DNA from: Marsupella aquatica
Lineage: Eukaryota; Marchantiophyta
Direction: 5' to 3'
DNA length: 64,000 bases
Assembly: GCA_973895155.1 (NCBI GenBank)
Contig: OZ316891.1
Location: 8,246,001-8,310,000 of the forward strand
Shown here: piece after piece, positions 10,985 through 23,865 of the stretch
How the letters are laid out: every line of letters starts with the position of its first letter
Position numbering within the stretch: position 1 is the stretch's first letter
Position numbers and translations under genes: made by a program
The notes under the pieces: generated by a model
The model's input: only the letters and a program-made list of their open reading frames with translations
Database searches by the model: none
What the model was told of the DNA's origin: nothing

Positions 10985-13912
10985 ATTTGTGGATTAGGCA
11001 GTGATCTTTCTGTCGGCACTGAGAAGCTTCAGAGAAGACGAATGCTGACGCAAATTATTCTCGAGATAAAGTAAGCCGGAGTTCGAAAGGAGTGCGATGG
11101 GAAAGACTTTCGAATCCATGTGGTGGAGTTCGGAGGCTTTTGACCTTACGATGGGAGCACAAATTGAACTAGGAAGGAACACCTAGAATTGACGGTGATC
11201 TCAAGGAACTGTAATCGCCAAAGCCCCGACTCCAACTTGTGAATGCAGACGTACTCAGCCTTTCAGAACGTGCCTGCAAATTGCCAACCGCACATGGTCT
11301 TTGGGAGGATATGGTTGGATGTAGTATCGTACGAAATGACTTTTTACCTCGAGAGTTCGACATTTCTAGGATACGAGTTGGGGCTGATGTGGCGTTAATA
11401 GGCACCGGCTTTTAGCCTACAGCTCCATGACGTGAGTTCTAGTTTCTTTTTCCTAGGAAGAAACTACGTGACTGGAATGTTTTCCTGTACTGCAGGGATA
11501 GTTATAGGAGACAAAATGTGTATTTAGTCAACTCTTGCAAGACGCCCTGATGTAATTCAGGCACATCTTGTAACTTGTACCTTCTGTAAGAAATTTCTGA
11601 TGGAAGAATGTACTTCTTAATGGGGATGGGTTTGAACTCGAAGCATGTATGAGAGACGAGTTGATGGAAATCAGTCACCTTTAAGAAGTAATCGAACGGT
11701 GAGAGGTCGGAGGAAAGCATATGAGTCTTCAAGTTGATGTACGGGAGAATTATCCATAATTCAATGTGCTTTAATATTTCAAGAGGACAAAAGCGGTTTG
11801 CGTATTTCGTGGAAATCCTTTCTGAATGCGAATATTAAGATTGTTTGGGGCAAGGTGTATGCTTGGTTTTAAGGTTCCTTTACAGGGAAGGAAGATGAAT
11901 GTTGTATTCATCCTTTCCGAATCAATCTTTTGCAGAGTCTGGTCCTGAGAGTTACTGCAAGTTGACAAAGATAGACTTCTGAAAATCTCTTGGTCAACCT
12001 GACTTTTAGGAAAAGAATATGTGGGATTGTTTGGAATGAAGGAAGAAGTCACCTCAGACGTATTGATTGCCCTTGACTAGACACATGTGTGACCACTCGA
12101 TATATTGATGCAAGGATAACCTCTTCAAGCTGCTGAGTAGGAGCAGTATTTGGACCTGACTGAGCAAATTCTCTCGCGATTTGAGTTCACAATGTACAAT
12201 GCTATTCGTTTTGCTAGACCCGACAAGTCAGGAGGTGGCGACAAAATTACTAACAAACCAACAAATACTTGGAGACATGCTCTGGAAGGCAAAAGATAAA
12301 GTGGAGCTGTCGATCATTGTTAAGGGTACTTCCTATAGCTCCAAAACTTCATCGAAGGTAAACCATGCCTGGGGTTTTAGTGGATTTAACCTGCCAACAG
12401 AACCAAACTGATGCGTACAAGAGGTTTCGAGTGGATCTAACCTGCCAAAAGAACCAAACTGATGCGTACCAGATGCAGTAGGGAGCTACACGAGTCATCG
12501 TTGCTACTCTAGGCCCAGAATGATGTAGGAAGCTACGCGAGTCATCGTTGCTACTTTAGGCCGTGCCAATGATTTTGCAGAGTGGTAGGAGTTTCTCCTC
12601 TTAGCCAGCCCCTGTTCAAATTAGGTCTCTTCTAGTTACAGGCACTATTGCCCAACTGTCGTAGCCGTGCTTTAACAAACAATAGTACTGTGCTGAAAAC
12701 TTAATATCAGTGCAGAGGTGGGATAAGGTGAGCGACTATCGAAGTTGGTCCGTAATATTGACATTCCGTTGTCGTAGCAAAAGAAGGGATGACTACAACT
12801 TGGTGCAGCAGAAATGACAGGGAGCTAACACTCTGTTCATCAGATGTTGGTGAGAATGCAATCTGCTGCCTCAGAGAAAAACTAGGGTGGGCTCTACTGG
12901 AGTAAGGGGACTATTATGGACGAGACTTCGCATGTGTACTGATGTAATCTAAAGGACTCAATTAAGGAGAAAGTTTGAGAAATGGCTTTGTGTTGTAGAC
13001 CACACTTGACATGTGAAATATGCTTTTGATCTAGAAACAACTTAGAACAGATCCAAAGGTTTTTTAAAGGCCCCAGTCTTGGTTTAGGGTGGGATCTCAG
13101 ACCAAAAATAAGAATATCTGGGACCAGTAACCCTCCATTGATGGATATGGTGCCTGACAAGCATTTAGAAGAACTTTTAAAGCATTTCTGGGCTTTTCTA
13201 AAGTTTTACTTTCTCTTTTGGATCTCTTGTTACCTTCCTATCGTAATTTGTGTGTTACCTGTGGTTACCGTAAATGTTCAACAGATTAGATGCAGATAGG
13301 GGCCCTTTTGAAAAATAGGTATATTTGGATCAGCTGACGATCAGATAGCATGGCATTTTTTTAGTGTCGTGCGTTTATGGCACATTTCCAATTACAAACA
13401 AAAAACCGCAGGAACGTGACATCATGACACAACCACTCAATCCCAGCAAGGCAGGGAATTAATGTGCTTTCTACTTTTGGACCTAGGAAGTGAAGACTTA
13501 GACTTCCCTCCACAACACGAGGCAACACTGGTAGCAGAGTATAGTAGACTCAAGACTCAGTTGTGATGAACTTACCTAGTCATCTGCCTTAAAACACATT
13601 CAGCCCAGCCAGATTTGGCAAAGACAACCAAAACATCAAAGCATGAGATTGCTGGTCCTCTAAGGTTGTCAAAGGTATGCAGTTCCATTCACAGGCGGAA
13701 ATTAAACAAAGAAATGACTGAATCTACGTATGAATGAATGTATTACAATTGAAAAAGCCACACAGCAACCCACGGAGGCAGCTACGTACCAGATGCAACT
13801 AATTGAAGACGGAAGAAAAAACGGCACATATGTGGATTTTAGGGTTAGAATTTGAAACACCCGATTGGGTCTCAGAGACAAAAAAAAATAGCGGTAATGT
13901 CAATGAGTTGAT
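10985..13912. other. Intergenic region between the reductase and the TGD2-like gene
   Basis: About 2.9 kb without a recognisable gene. Short ORFs on both strands lack family features. A paired tandem duplication at 12380-12566 is listed separately. The part next to 13913 would include the 3' untranslated region of the minus-strand TGD2-like gene. Confidence 0.5.
12380..12566. repeat. Two consecutive tandem duplications
   Basis: A unit containing ACCTGCCAACAGAACCAAAC and ending GATGCGTAC occurs twice (about 12380 and 12432). It is directly followed by a second duplicated unit containing CGAGTCATCGTTGCTACT (about 12479 and 12528). The copies differ at a few positions, so the duplications are not brand new. 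Confidence 0.75.
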
Positions 13913-15951
13913 TCAATCCCTGACAAGACGGCTTAAAGATTGTATAAGCTGGCGGAGATTTTTCTTGGTATTTGCATCTCCAGTGAGTCCGCTCACATCC
14001 TGGCTGATACTCTGCAGAAGAAAATGCCAGCCGGAAGTTTAGAATCGGAGCTTGCATATTTGTTAATAATCTGTTTTTTCAACTAGATAGGTAGATAGAT
14101 AGGAGACTCGCCAACTCTCCATGACTGCCTGCAAGGGTTCGATGACAGATGCTCTTGTAGTTTGAACTAAAATTGCAGAAGCAGTTCAGAATTCTACAGC
14201 CCCATCACGAGAGTCTCACCTCAATGTGATCCAGAGTTTTGGTCAGTGTAACAACAGACTGCCGCAGCAGTTCAGTGTTCTCTGTCGTCAAGACTGATTT
14301 GTTCAATATTCTGCAAACGGCCCAAGATTTTTAGCACTAAACACAGGATACGTTGAATGTATCTCAAAAACAACATCTGATGGTAGGAGGCAATCTGTGA
14401 ACAGAATCGGCTGTAGAACCTACCTCAGATCATGTCCTGCTTCTGTCACAACCTTGGTCAATTTTTCCAAATCTTTCAAGAGAAAACCATCCCTCATTTC
14501 TTTCAAGAGAGGTTCGATGTCACCAGCTAAAATTTCAACCTGCGAATCCGGTTGGAATGAAATGACCAGATTTATTTAGGGAAATGCAAGAGCACGTTAG
14601 ACGCACGAATTGTTCGAAGAGACAGGGAATTTAAAACCTTAACACAAAATGAACCTGCGTGAGGGTGAACAACTGGTGGGTCTTGTCTAACCCAATGTTG
14701 GAGCAAACATGTAAAACCAAGATTCAGATATACCTTTGCAAGAAGGGGCTTTGCTTCATCAATTGCAGCCGTCACCCGCTCTGCCATGTCATACATATTC
14801 CCCATTCCAAGATCATCCATCTGCCTGGCGAGTTTCGTGCAGATCCCAACCAGCTCATCCATACTCACACCCTGCACTCCCTTAATTCTCTCTTTGTCAC
14901 ACACAATGAGCCCTTCCTCACTGCACCCGGTATCCAGTGGCCCAACCGTAGGCTGAGGGAGGGGCTCTCTGGGTGTGATATCAATTATGGTTTCACTGAT
15001 AAGCCCAGATTGGTTATTTTCCACGAGGGCATTCCTCGGAATCACAATGCCTTGATCCACAAGATTCACCACAACGTCTATTCTCTCCAGGCTTGGCCTC
15101 ATCCCCACCACAGTGCCTACATCCACTCCCCTAATCCGAACAGGTGTCCCAACCGTAATACCTTGCGCCCTGGCGAATTCAATGACTGCCCCATACTTCC
15201 GAGACCTAGACCGAATCTGTACTCCTTTCACCCAAATCAGACTGATGGCGAGCAGCACAGCCCCGGACAGTACAAATAGTCCAACACCTCCTTCCCAAAC
15301 GCTCACCTTACCAAACCCAAAATTGCTGAGAGGGAGAACTAGTTGTCGCCAAATCGAACGGGGAAGGCTTATGATGGCTCCAAGAACTCCAGGTTCGTCC
15401 TTTCTAGGGGTGGTAGTGGTAGCGGTAGTGGCACTGGTGGCATTGGTGGCAGACGATGATGATGATGATGATGCAGAAGCAGAAGCAGGGGAGGTGGGCT
15501 GAGAGGAGGAAGCGTCGCTTGAGGCATTTGTTCTATGTGGTTGGCCACTGCACGGTCCTTCCCCTGTACCACCACTTGATAAGCCATGCACCAGCTTCAA
15601 ACTAAGAATGCCACTAAACCGAGAGGAGGAGCAATCTCCACCGCCGCGGCCATGGCGTAAAAGCCTCGTCTTCTTCTTGCTACCGGTAGCAACTTTCTCG
15701 TTCCTGGCACAAGCCAAGTGTTGTAATGTCCGACTCCCGGGGAAGGTCCTTGTGCTGCTCCTCTCGCTTATGCACCTGCTGCTTCCCGTGAGCCAATCTT
15801 CAGAGGACAAGAGGGCGCTTGATGGCCGACAGACACACCAACGGCTTGAAGGCATCAGCGCTCCTGTTGCTCGACCCCTACTCGTGACAACACCTTGCAT
15901 GTTGCCCGAATGAGCCAGATCCCTGGCCATTGTTGCCCACCGAACCTCCAT
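13913..15951 (-). CDS. TGD2: TGD2-like MCE-domain protein of the chloroplast lipid transporter
   Basis: Four exons: 15951-14734, 14539-14424, 14310-14220 and 14011-13913, giving 507 residues. In Arabidopsis, TGD2 is the substrate-binding subunit of the TGD1/2/3 ABC importer. It is anchored in the inner chloroplast envelope and binds phosphatidic acid on its way from the ER to thylakoid lipids. The long basic, Ser-rich N-terminus fits a transit peptide plus linker, and a Ser tract is encoded by a GAT-type repeat near 15457. A membrane helix near residues 220-240 (GLFVLSGAVLLAISLIW) is followed by the MlaD/MCE domain (VGTPVRIRGVDVGTVVG, IDITP) and a helical C-terminal tail ending QLIQSLSRLVRD. 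The Arabidopsis protein is about 380 residues; the extra length is almost all N-terminal. The first ATG in the frame was chosen as start. All junctions are GT-AG and keep phase. Confidence 0.93.
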
Positions 15952-18900
15952 AGCTCCTCCTCCACCACCACCTCCTGGTCTCGTCGCTTCAGCACAACAA
16001 CCACCCACCCAGCAAACCCTGCGTTCTTAATTTCTGCTCTGTTCGGCCATGATTGTAATCCTCTGATTGGAAAAAACAGCAAGCCAGCAAGAGACGAATC
16101 CCAGAATCAGCCGGGAAATAAAAATCTAGGAAAGCAGATTACGCTCATCACCAGATGGAAAGCAAAAACAACATAGCTGCCCAAATCAAGTGGCATCCCG
16201 AAGCAGATTTGGGATGCCGGTCCAAGTCTCGGATGAAAGCCCACCTTGGAATCAATCAGTCAATCAAGACACCCTTACAAGCTCTCGCTGCCCAATGTGG
16301 GCTCTCACTGCTTGTTGCAGGCATGCTTGGGGAGAGGGGAAGAGCAAACCCATGCGAGTCAATGTGGTGGTGCATGTAATAGAGGATAATTTGAAGTGCT
16401 GACTCGCCACCGACGCTTGTGGAGTGAGTGAGGTACTTTTATAGAGAGACAAAGAGGGGGCGAATGATGGGAAGGACGGGTACGAAAACTGTCACTGCAT
16501 CGAGAAGTCCCAGAGGACAGGAATGTCCCATATAAATATACCTTAGGGACGACCAGGTTTGCTCCAAAAATAAATGATTAGTTATTGAAAAATTCAGCCC
16601 CTTGGACAGAATTTTAGGTGATAGACCTTTCCATAAATCCAGAGTGCTGAATAATTAGTACTTCGTTTGGAAGAAGTTTTTGGAATCGATTTAGTTGGCA
16701 AACCAATTCTGTGTTTTCATTTCAGAATTTTTTTGATGTTGGATTGTTTCCATTTGTGCAACTTGTATAAGAAAAGAGGTACAGGTATTTTAAAGCAATT
16801 TATGGATAACTTTTAATTTTGATTTTTTTTTGCAAAGTTGCATGGAAAACTTCATGACATATGTGGATAGGTATAACAATTATGAAACTTGAAAAAATAT
16901 ATACACTGCATGTTTTACTAGTATTCCAAGCATATCTAATATTCCAAAGAATTTTGATATAAAGCACGATATTTCAGTGCATATATTATATTTAAAGTAC
17001 CAAAATTAATTCATGGACCCCCTGCTAATGTTGCTTTAATGCTTGTGAGGACTACATGTTCTTTTCTTTTTGTTACTAACTTTTGAGTTTTAAAAAACAA
17101 TGCATAGAATGCAAAGTCAGTGTTTTATAGCAAAATGTCCTGAACATTCTTAAATTTGCCAATCACTTCAACTCTACCAAGTCAGGCCTAAGAACAGGTA
17201 GCAATTCTCTATTGAAGATTTGTTTTTGAGGACTGGAAGTGGGATACAGGGATACCCCTCAGTTGTAAAAATGGTCCCAAATGTGGATGTTGATATTTGT
17301 CAATTATAGCTTTGTTATAGAAAGGGAGTGGTAGACCCCAACTGCCAGATTCTGCGATAGTGCCATCCCAGTTAGCAAAAGTCCTGGGTAAAACACTTCT
17401 GATTCATTCATTCATTCATTATGTAATTCTAGGCCCAGATATCACTCACTTGTATTGTCATGTTGCAGGGAATTTGGCCGACAGGTGTATTTGGAGGCTT
17501 CACAAGTACCCTAAGTGAATAAATAAATAAATAAATAAAATATTTGCAGGGTACCCTAAATAGTCTGCAGGAAACCTAAAATTATCATAAGCCTTTTAGT
17601 CTCGAGCCACATGGAAGATTTATTTCACGAGAGGGCAGGAAAGTTAGGCCAAACTATCATGGGTATAGAGAGAATCGTGTATATTGTGTACCAACTAAAG
17701 CCCTCAAAATTGATTGGAGCCCAATGTTCATCACATGTCTGAATTGGCCAGGCCATCAACCCCTCCTGACCATCAAGCACACGGTATGACAATCCCTACA
17801 ACAAGTGTAAATTTTAACAAGTTAAATCAATTACGAACAATTTGGGGCCATTCCTTCTCAGTGCCCCTTAACCAGGTTTGATTGGAAACTCTGGTGACAT
17901 GATTGAGATATCTCTTCTCTCTCAAAGCTGACAGCTCCAATGCAAATGGAACTGCACATAGAAGGCAGTGCTCTGTCTAGACTAGGTCACATGGTACCTT
18001 GATAAACCTTCCATCTGCGAGTTGGAGCCGTGTTAGATCATCTGATTCCCTGGGCTTGCCTGCAGCTCAGGCCAGGCTCGCAACAACAGGGATTTCTATT
18101 GAAATTGTAAGCGGAAGGCTTCTTTATCTGAAACAGATTTCTGTTTGGACGAGGGCGTTATGATCAACAATTGAGATTGTGTTGGAGTTCATCATCATTC
18201 CAACACAAGGCCCCTGCGCTCTTATACAAAGGGCCTTGTATTCGAAATAAACGAGTTTTTTGTCAGGACATCCACTTTCTGGATTTTCGTTAAGGGGAAG
18301 ACCCTAGTATATGGTGGCTGCTATAACCCCCTTGACATCTACCTCCAGACTCCTATCACATGAAACTACACCACATGTGTTCACCTTAACCATTTCTTCC
18401 AAGGTCTTCTTCACTACGTCTGCTCTAATGAAGATCAATAATGCAGGCAGGACGCAGTGCACACATCAGATTCACAATCCAATCTTTTTATGAGGGATTC
18501 TGCAGAATGAGGTGGACCAAAGCGAGCTATGCTCTCAAATGATTCAAATGCCCACCCCTATGGCAGGAAACAATTTGTTTGGCCACAGAGTTGTTGCTAT
18601 ATCCTGCTTCAGAAGCTCCCTGAGACTACGGCATCGACTGATAGGCGTCCGTCCTTAAGCATTGAACTTCTGGTTTGCCTACGATCTGTTGAGCGTAACT
18701 AATTTTCAAGAGCACTTCTACCAAGATTCTGCCGCTCGTCCGATGGCAGAGCATGTAGTCAACAGCCTTGTGACCAATTTCCATCAAATGCCTACGTCAA
18801 TAACTGCCCTTGTACTCATTGAAAGAACTCCAATTTCTTCCTGAGGATTATATACTTGATGCAGTTTCGAAGGTTGCTTTCTTGTCCCCGACAGAGTAAC

Positions 18901-19465
18901 TGTCTTACGTTTCGCATTTCTTGACCCAGATAGACTACACTACTCCTTTCAGTAGCCTCTCTGAAAGTTTTGAGCCGCGTAAGAGGATGAATAGTACTCT
19001 GTACGGACGTTGAATCATGGCATTCCCACAATGGACCCCGGACACTGGCATCGTCGGAAGAATATCACACTTCCAGCAAAGAAGACTTCACATATCGTGC
19101 CTTGACGGGCTTAGAGAATTATCATTGACCTTCCAGACAGGACACGCCTCAATTGCAGGTTACAACAATTATTTCGCTAATGAAGAGGCAACTCATTTCT
19201 ATAGCGAGACTACTGTCCCACTCAAGTCACCGTAAGAAAAACTCTCAAGAAACCAATAGCTCCTACTGTATTCCACGTTCTGTTTCCTCCATCTAATCCT
19301 CACATATCTGCGCCTTATCAATCAAAGTTGTAACAGATCCACCAACCATTGATTAAAAAAATGACCGACTCATCTGATCTCGTTTTGGACAAAAACCCCA
19401 CTATGAGATGTCACCACAATTGTGGGGGTTGCGGAGGTGGGGTGGTATGAATACAAACTTAAAGA
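15952..19465. other. Intergenic region upstream of the TGD2-like gene
   Basis: The first few hundred bases would hold the promoter and 5' leader of the minus-strand TGD2-like gene. The rest is AT-rich with only short ORFs that show no family features. A run of AATA units lies at 17517-17540. I see no further gene. Confidence 0.5.
17517..17540. repeat. AATA tetranucleotide microsatellite
   Basis: About five to six AATA/AAAT units in a row in gene-free DNA. Confidence 0.9.
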
Positions 19466-21756
19466 TTACATAAAATCATACTCATCTGCGTCATCATAAG
19501 CCCCGGTAGAAAAGCCATCGTCATCTGCCTTATCCACATGCAACTGCTTTTTCTTGGTACCTACAATTCCAACCACATAAATGTCAGCGAGCCCCACTAT
19601 CCTGTCTAGCTGCAACTTTAGAAAGCCTACAAAACCTTGAGGTGGCCGAAGCATTCAGACACGTAGCTTTCTACTATTGGTGGTTGCTCAAAATTTGAGA
19701 GAAAAGTTTGTCCAACGGAGAATTGGCTGAATTTTATCGCAGTGTCTTAATGCCACCCTCTCGCCCATTTCTCTTTTTGTAACAAACATTGACAGCTAGA
19801 ATTTGGCAACATATTCATAAAATAATCCTGTGTAACTGCACAGTGGCTCCGTCAAACTTGACTAGGTATACGCCCTTCTTCAACTGAGGCAGAATAGAAA
19901 GAAAATGTTGAGCATGCGTACCTGTCTTCTTTTTCCCTGCATTTGCTTCTTTTTCTTGTTTCAGTTTTTCATTCGCAGTCACAGTCATACTGGCTGCTAT
20001 GTCCTTTGCATCCGCGGCTTTCAACGAAGTAGAAGCATGCTTAAGAACAGCCTTTAAAAGTGTCAAATAATGAAAACTCTTCTGCACAAACAATACGTCA
20101 TGCAATTGGCACCATTAGAAGTAGCAAGCAATAAACCTTGATTAACTCAATCCCTGTGCAAAGATATGAAACATGAACTACCGCACAATTTTCATAACCA
20201 TCTGGAATTTTTCTTTAATAGAGACGGCGAAGTGGAGAAAAATACTTTACCTCAAACGGTCTCAGTTTTTGGGCAATCAACTCCGCATATTCTAGAAAAT
20301 CTTCTTCAGATTTTGGTATGAAGTTCTCAAGAGTTGCGTCTGGATTTTTAGATGCAAACAATTCTGCCGTGGATCGATAATCTGCTTCCTCAATTAGTCT
20401 GAGAGAGAAAAACAATGCACCCGGAATCAAACACTCACGTAAGAATTTTTTGCATACCCCGAAGTGATGTTACATATGCGAAAGTGTCTTGCATCCATAG
20501 GTAAACCACAAAAGTGTATACCTTTGCTGACGAAGCTTCTCAGCGAGAGGATCTGATAATTTGTCATCCTGGCTAGCTGGTTTCTTTCCCTTTTCCAATT
20601 TCTTCTTCTCTGCCTTGGGCTTTGGTGCCTGCAGCCCATCAACGAGTGACTTCTCGTCCAGGATTAGGCTACAAAGTTAAGAAAAGGCTAATCCCATTCT
20701 CCACCTCTTTAGTTGCTCAACCCAATATGATTGAGATTGAACATATCATTTTGTTTACCAGAAAGACAGGATTCGTTCTGACATTTTGAGAAACTTATAC
20801 GGTTCTATTTTGAACTCTGGTCTCTATGTACGAAACTAACTTAATGAAGCGCAACTGTAATGTCAGGGAGTACCCGTCGCTACTTTCAGACAAGACAACG
20901 ACATTCTGGCAGAATACGAAGGAAGATTTCTAGGTTTCGTGTCTAATAGAGTGACAGGTGACTTAACCCTAATCAATTACAATGGCAAACGCATTAAGCT
21001 TCCGACGTAACCTCTAAGCTATCTCTCCCTGTGGTCTTTTCAAGCTCCGAACTATGAATGACAGGTCGGGTTACTTCGGACTAAGGTATTCCTTAAGAGA
21101 GCATTTTCAAAGGAATGGTGCAGGACGAACGTACAGGAGCTGCCTTGTCTTCATCCTCCCAAGACTGCTTCACTTCCTCTACTTCACCTTGGTCTTCATC
21201 TTCCCAAGGGTTCTTGGGCTGTTCCCGTGCAATAACGGGAGGTGCTGGCACGAAGTCCTCCGCTTCTGCAACCCCAGAGTTTAAAAGCCAGCGATTTAGA
21301 CACCATCACGACCCTCATGCTTTCGAAAGCTCATCGACACTCACTCCTGGGAAAGAATTTGGGATTTAAAATGAACAATCTTAAGGACACTCTGGATTAA
21401 AAGACTGGATGCGAAGGGCTACTGAAAGCTAGCAGAAGTACAACCGAATGATCCACGTAGTAATCAAGCACAGAACAGTCCCACAGCAGGAAGTGTAACA
21501 CATGGGCAACTACCCTTCCCTAGCCGATGCTGCGCCAGCGGCTAGGGATTCGCACACAAGCCGTCATGATGGCGATAGAACAGCGAGGACAGAAGCATGC
21601 AGACGTTTTTGAAAGTGAATGAAAACTGGGTCAAAAGGTTCCATAGAGGCGGAAGACGTGATCTTGCTGTCCAGCAGAGAAAAACGAATCAGAAAGGAAA
21701 CGAAGAAGGGAAAGCTAATAAGGGCAACAGTGAGACGAAATACCCCAGTCGTCCAT
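19466..21756 (-). CDS. Eukaryotic translation initiation factor 3 subunit J
   Basis: Six exons: 21756-21744, 21265-21135, 20628-20522, 20398-20251, 20081-19922 and 19560-19466, giving 217 residues, close to the usual plant length of about 225. eIF3j is the loosely attached eIF3 subunit that binds the 40S ribosome near the decoding centre and mRNA channel and aids initiation and subunit recycling. The first coding exon is only 13 nt and encodes MDDW plus one base; it joins to an acidic N-terminus with two W-E-D-E-D repeats (NPWEDEDQ, QSWEDEDK). A Lys-rich segment follows, then the conserved core EADYRSTAELF, KSEEDFLEYAELIAQKLRPFE and TSLKAADAKDIAASM. The C-terminus has the invariant KKKQLHVDK and ends DEYDFM, as in the family. 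The short first exon was found from the family N-terminus and a GT donor with matching phase. Confidence 0.93.
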
Positions 21757-22609
21757 GATACTTGAATCCCGAGCGAAGTGAGGGCTCTCCCTCAGAAAAT
21801 TGTTGTCCGTCCGTCCGTTGTCCGCAGAGGGAGAAATCGCAGAGGACAGGAGAAGACAGCAGAAGACAGCAGAAGAAGAAACCTTGCAAGATTCTTAAGT
21901 TTTTTCAGTCGCAAGTAAGACCATGACACCCGGGAGTCCGATTGCCGCAGAGACGTTCAAGTCAACTGCAGAAGCCACCATCAATGCACAAATTTTTAGT
22001 CCTTCCGCCAAATTCATTCAACGATCACTGAATGCTCGAAAAGCCCCGAGCACAGCACAGACAGAGGAGTCTTTCTAAAGCTCTAAGGTTTCTGCCTTCA
22101 GCTTCGACAAAATGCTCAAACCAAACAAATGCGGCAGCGAACAAAACCGGGAACGAGTCTTATTCCAAGAGCTAAGATTTCTTCGCGGGAGCTCGAGAAA
22201 ATACTTCGACCTAGTTGCGAGCGAACCTCTTGAACTCCTTTACCGAGCTTCAATTAACAGACAGCTAAGATTGCTGGAAGAATAGAGCTTTGGCAAAATG
22301 CCTTCAAACCTACGCTAGTGAGTTGCGAACTAATTGACGAATCGGAGCAGCGAGAGCTCCAAAAGACTGATGAGGGGGCTGGCAACGAGAGCACCGACGC
22401 CACTGCACATATGCCCTGACTGAACTGCACTTCCGGCTAATTGCGACTGGAGCTTCACTGAGGTATTCGACGATGCGCCCGAGCTCTGCTTCTCTCTGTC
22501 TCTCTCTCTCTCTGCTGCGGTCGCCTTGTTGGTTGGTCGGAACTCTATCGAGCTTTGTCGGGTGGTCTGATAACTACGTGCATAGGTTCTCCACTTTGTC
22601 GCCCTTTTT

Positions 22610-22750
22610 TCTCCCTTGAACCTATGTTTTTTTTTTCACCCTTGAACCTACGTTTTTTTATTCTCCCTTGAACCTATGTTTTTTTTATTCACCTTTGAAC
22701 ATATGTTCTTTTCATTCTCCCTTGAACCTATGTATTTTTTATTCGCCTTT
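22610..22750. repeat. Tandem repeat of about 32 bp
   Basis: Five to six degenerate copies of a unit built on CCCTTGAACCTATG followed by a T run and an ATTC/TCAC link. The copies differ mainly in T-run length and in CTATG versus CTACG. Confidence 0.8.
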
Positions 22751-23459
22751 TAAGTACTTTGTCACTAAAGATATTCCAATTGACAATACTACAATTATTA
22801 TTTTTATTTATAAAAGTGTCACTATTTTGTATATGGATGATTATTTTACCAAGGTAACCAGAGGAACTATATACCACTGCTTTTTTGTAAATTTAAAAAA
22901 AAAAACTTTTTGTGAATTCAAACAATTTTAGTGGTAATGTACTTAAAAACTGTTTTTTATATTTCATTTCAACTTTCAATTATTTTTCCACTAAAGGTGT
23001 TAGAAAATGATGGTCCCATGGACCCCAAACTTTGGTCTTTGAAACCCCCATGGATCACATTACCTTTGATGTTTATAAATTCAAATATTTTTTTAGTTCT
23101 GAGGATGTGCTAGAGGAGTGATTTTTTGGCCATTTTGGTTGAATTATTCATCATGGAATGTGGAGGGGTAAATTCTAATAGATTGTTTTTCATTGCACTA
23201 GTATGAAATATTAGGGGCTTGTGGTATTTTTTGCCTCCTCCTTCTCTAGTTGCCTTGAGGTGAAAAACTACAAATTATTTTAAAACTCATAATCATCAAA
23301 TTATAAGCCCAAAACTCCCATGGACCACCAAAATGTGGTCCACGGAAGCATTGTGTCCAAGTGGTGTCCCATTTGAGCTTCACTTTCAAAGATATTATGT
23401 TCAAATTCATTGATAATACTATTTTGCCACTAAAGATATGTTCAAATTGATAATACTGC

Positions 23460-23630
23460 CATGTTATGTTGAAATTGATAATACTGCCATGGTTTTATTT
23501 GTATTTATAGTTACATCATGGTTTTGTATAAACAAAGTAACAAAGGTGTGAATATATGAAAATCATAGCATATTTATAAATACAATAAAAAAGTAATATT
23601 ATTGTAAATTAGAACATCTTTAGTCCCAAT
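23460..23630. repeat. AT-rich dispersed repeat, related to 49310-49465
   Basis: The segment shares an ordered pattern with 49310-49465: GGTTTTATTTGTATTTA, a gap, an ATATATGAAA-like block, TTTATAAATAC, and a final ATTAGAACATCTTTA. It runs directly into the hairpin at 23632-23672. It is probably a non-autonomous transposon family. Confidence 0.5.
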
Positions 23631-23631
23631 G

Positions 23632-23672
23632 TAGTTAAAAGTGGAATAAAAATTCTATTCCACTTTTAACTA
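23632..23672. repeat. Perfect 17-bp hairpin
   Basis: The arm TAGTTAAAAGTGGAATA is followed by a 7-base loop and its exact reverse complement. It lies at the end of an AT-rich dispersed repeat, so it may be a transposon terminus rather than a gene terminator. Confidence 0.85.
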
Positions 23673-23729
23673 TCCTTTCCCCACACCATGTAAATAGTAC
23701 ATCAGAGTGCCAAAGGTCAAAAAGTGCGT

Positions 23730-23865
23730 ACCGGTCCCAAAGGCAAAGTAACCCAGTAAAGGGAAGGAGAAGGCCCCAAGAAGACCTGCCATAGAGAGAG
23801 GTAGGGTCCCAAAGGCAAAGCAACCCAAAAAGGGAAGGAGAGGGCCCCAAGATGACCACATAGGT
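23730..23865. repeat. Imperfect tandem duplication of about 70 bp
   Basis: A unit starting GGTCCCAAAGGCAAAG and ending near GGCCCCAAGA occurs twice (from about 23735 and about 23807), with small differences such as GTAACCCAG versus GCAACCCA. Confidence 0.75.

Noticed and set aside
14100-14160. tRNA gene suggested by a GGGTTCGATG word
   Set aside because: No matching A box, acceptor stem or cloverleaf could be found around it.
15108-15502. Plus-strand ORFs opposite the TGD2-like first exon
   Set aside because: They are shadows of the minus-strand MCE-domain coding sequence, which has strong family motifs and consistent splicing.
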